Below are positions 61,994-64,000 of a stretch of 64,000 bases of DNA, in pieces. Origin of the DNA: Cruorifilaria tuberocauda (Eukaryota; Nematoda; Chromadorea; Rhabditida; Onchocercidae); the NCBI GenBank assembly GCA_013365365.1, contig JABVXU010000058.1, positions 62,001 through 126,000 of the forward strand. Reading direction: 5' to 3'. A program made the translations under genes and the position numbers. The notes beneath the pieces were generated by a model. That model was not told the origin of the DNA, ran no database searches, and was given only the letters and a program-made list of their open reading frames with translations. Numbering within the stretch: the stretch's first letter is position 1; each line of letters begins with the position of its first letter.

Positions 61994-64000
61994 ATGTCCA
62001 ATCGAACTATTATGTAAGTTCTGCTACTTTTTTTCCAAGATTTTTTCGAATTTAATCAGCTGGAAACGTTTCAAGAGATGATATTTTCAATTTTAAGTTG
62101 ACAAAAAGCCAATTACCATGGTAATTCTACTTCTCGTTCCATTAAGTTATAAAATATCTTTAAATAACTATTATAAATATTATTTTTCAGTTTCCCAAGT
62201 TTCTTTGTAGGAAAATAAGGAGGTGATGGAGAAAAACAGAAAGCAAAAAAAGAGATATTAAAAAGTCTGCCTAACGGACATCTGTCTAATATGAGGCGAT
62301 ATTTTAATTCCGAAAAAAAAAACAAATATTTATATTACGAAGCTTAAATTTCTTTATTTCCTCTTATCTTATAATATTACGAAATATCATTGCTACGCTC
62401 TTTTTTTGATGCAAATACAAATGATAAACAGTCATCTAGCTCCATTTCCTAAATCAATTTTAATTTCAATTTGCTTTTGATTTAATTCAGACCAATTTCT
62501 ACATTATTTGTCGCAATTAAAAAGAAGCTCGGATCAGTGAGACATTAGTACCAGGATACTTAATTACTTTAAACTTAATTATGAAAAACAAGTAATACTC
62601 AAAACTTTCACTAACAGCAAACGGTTACCTCTCTGCCCGCTTATTGGCCACTTTCCGACATAAGTTTTCTATAATATTTCTTTTTTCAGCTATTAATGCA
62701 ACTGAGCATAATCCGATCGTTTATGCCTTTTTTTTTATATAAAAAATCTTATATACATTTCTTCTGTATAAAATTTTATATACATTTCTAAACAATCAAA
62801 TTAACATTGTTTCAATTATTGAAGGTACAAAACTGTCTGGAATCTTGGACCATAAATTAGTTGGTAAAGATTTTCGGCAAATCATCAATTACTAAGCATG
62901 AAGGCTGATGAATTTTAATGCATGCAGCTCACTTATATATTCTAATTTTACTTCTTTCACATGAACTAATGATATTTAAAGCTTTTTAAATTTAAACTTC
63001 CTAATCAAACCAGCAAAATAAATTATAATTCCAGAGAGGAAGGGAATGAAGGTGAAAAACCACCTTATTCATATGTTGCACTGATTACGATGGCAATTAG
63101 CGATTCACCTGAACGGAGAATGACTCTTTCACAAATCTATCATGTATTATTTTTAGTTTTCCTTATTGGATTATTTTACAGATCTGAATATGAATTGTCA
63201 GATTCCAAATCGCACGTTTCAAAATTCAACAGAAAATATACTTAATTATAAAGAAGCGGAATATTTTAGGAGATGCCTCTTCATTTTTCCCGCAATTCTC
63301 ATGTCTTTTTAGAACTTTAAAAACCTTACTTATCAGAATGCAAACTAGATTTGAAGAATTTAATATTCCAGTTCCAAACATGAAATGACTAATACCTATT
63401 AAAACTTTATCCTTTTCCCATGATGAAAAACTATTCACATGTCATAAAAAAAAGCAAAAAGATAGTAAAGAAGTCCGGTATGAATCAACCTGGATGAAAA
63501 AAGACTTCTCTCATCATTTGTCCTTTCTCTTACAGTACATTGATGCTCGTTTTCCATACTACCGTAACTGTGATCCGAAAAGGCGTCAAGGATGGCAGAA
63601 TAGCATCAGGCATAACCTATCCTTAAACGACTGTTTTATCAAGAAAGCACGCGATGGTGTTGGACCGGCAAATGATCGTAAGGGAAACTTCTGGACACTA
63701 TCACCAGATAGTGTGAATATGTTTGATAATGGGAATTTCAAAAGGAGGTATGACTCATTATTTTAGTTTTTGAATATTAATTTATCTCACAAGCAAAAAG
63801 AGGGTTTCCTGTCCCAGAAATTCCTACAAATGATCATCAGTAGATATATTTTAAAAACATCAGCTGATAAACTGAAATCCAAGAAAAAAAAATCCCAACA
63901 TATCAAATAAAAACTCTGAAGAGTGCAGCAGTAATATTTAGATATATAGCTTCCTAACTGAGCAAAACTGCTAACTCAAGTTAGTGTTAATTCAACTATT
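61994..64000 (+). CDS. fkh-6: Forkhead-domain transcription factor (FKH-6-like), 5' part; runs past the window end
   Basis: Exons 61994-62013, 63035-63143 and 63536-63747 are in phase, and the last ends at a GTATGA donor, so the gene continues beyond 64000. The protein starts [20 protein letters not shown] and goes directly into a winged-helix forkhead domain: [60 protein letters not shown], then [18 protein letters not shown] and FDNGNFKRR. The ARDG..ANDRKGN..W block and FDNGNFKRR are, from memory, characteristic of C. elegans FKH-6, a gonadal sex-determination factor; this fits better than FoxD or FoxL. The domain begins about 14 residues after the start, so any N-terminal regulatory region is absent or on an unseen upstream exon. 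C-terminal sequence is not in the window. Confidence 0.88.
63748..64000 (+). other. Start of the next forkhead-gene intron
   Basis: Follows the GTATGA donor at 63748. AT-rich, with no further exon visible before the window ends. Confidence 0.7.

Overview
The window looks like nuclear DNA of a nematode, most likely a filarial or other clade III species. It is strongly AT-rich, genes are split into many short exons by introns of roughly 150-600 nt with GT..AG borders, and several start codons sit a few bases after a pyrimidine-AG acceptor, as expected for spliced-leader trans-splicing. Gene families are those of Caenorhabditis chromosome II. The species assignment is an inference. No bacterial genes, tRNA, rRNA, transposon or CRISPR was recognised.

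Layout. 31-6912 (-): complete TEAD/egl-44 transcription factor, 10 exons, about 475 aa. 6913-22047: 15 kb without a recognisable gene, carrying CA/TG and CT microsatellites, a four-copy minisatellite, a 250-bp TG tract beside a perfect palindrome, and one GC-rich block (about 15880-16280) with coding-like open frames. 22048-25604 (-): complete vaccinia-related kinase (vrk-1), 9 exons, 529 aa. 26692-34785 (+): Dishevelled with DIX, PDZ and DEP domains and the conserved C-terminal tail, 16 exons. 36268-41608 (-): soluble guanylate cyclase subunit, 14 exons, about 672 aa, with an H-NOX domain and altered heme-pocket and metal-site residues. 45200-about 47771 (-): Wnt ligand of Wnt4/cwn-1 type, with only its signal-peptide exon not found. 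53059-53898 (+): small ten-cysteine Ly6/uPAR-like protein with a GPI-type tail. 57819-59353 (+): small secreted protein made only of the C-terminal half of a ZP (cuticlin) domain. 60563-61639 (-): small unassigned gene, head to head with 61994 onward (+), a forkhead gene closest to fkh-6 that runs out of the window.

How they fit together. Most of the genes are developmental signalling components: a Wnt ligand and the Dishevelled protein that relays Wnt signals lie within about 11 kb, with a TEAD factor, a VRK chromatin kinase, a cGMP cyclase and a forkhead factor alongside. They are separate genes on both strands, not an operon. vrk-1/dsh and the orphan/forkhead pair are divergent and probably share promoter intervals, while dsh and the cyclase are convergent. 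I saw no clearly new multi-gene system. The points most worth checking are the altered cyclase, the ZP-C-only protein, the Ly6-like protein, the GC-rich island inside the microsatellite cluster, and an unresolved exon junction in dsh. Exon borders were joined by eye from reading frame, splice motifs and phase.
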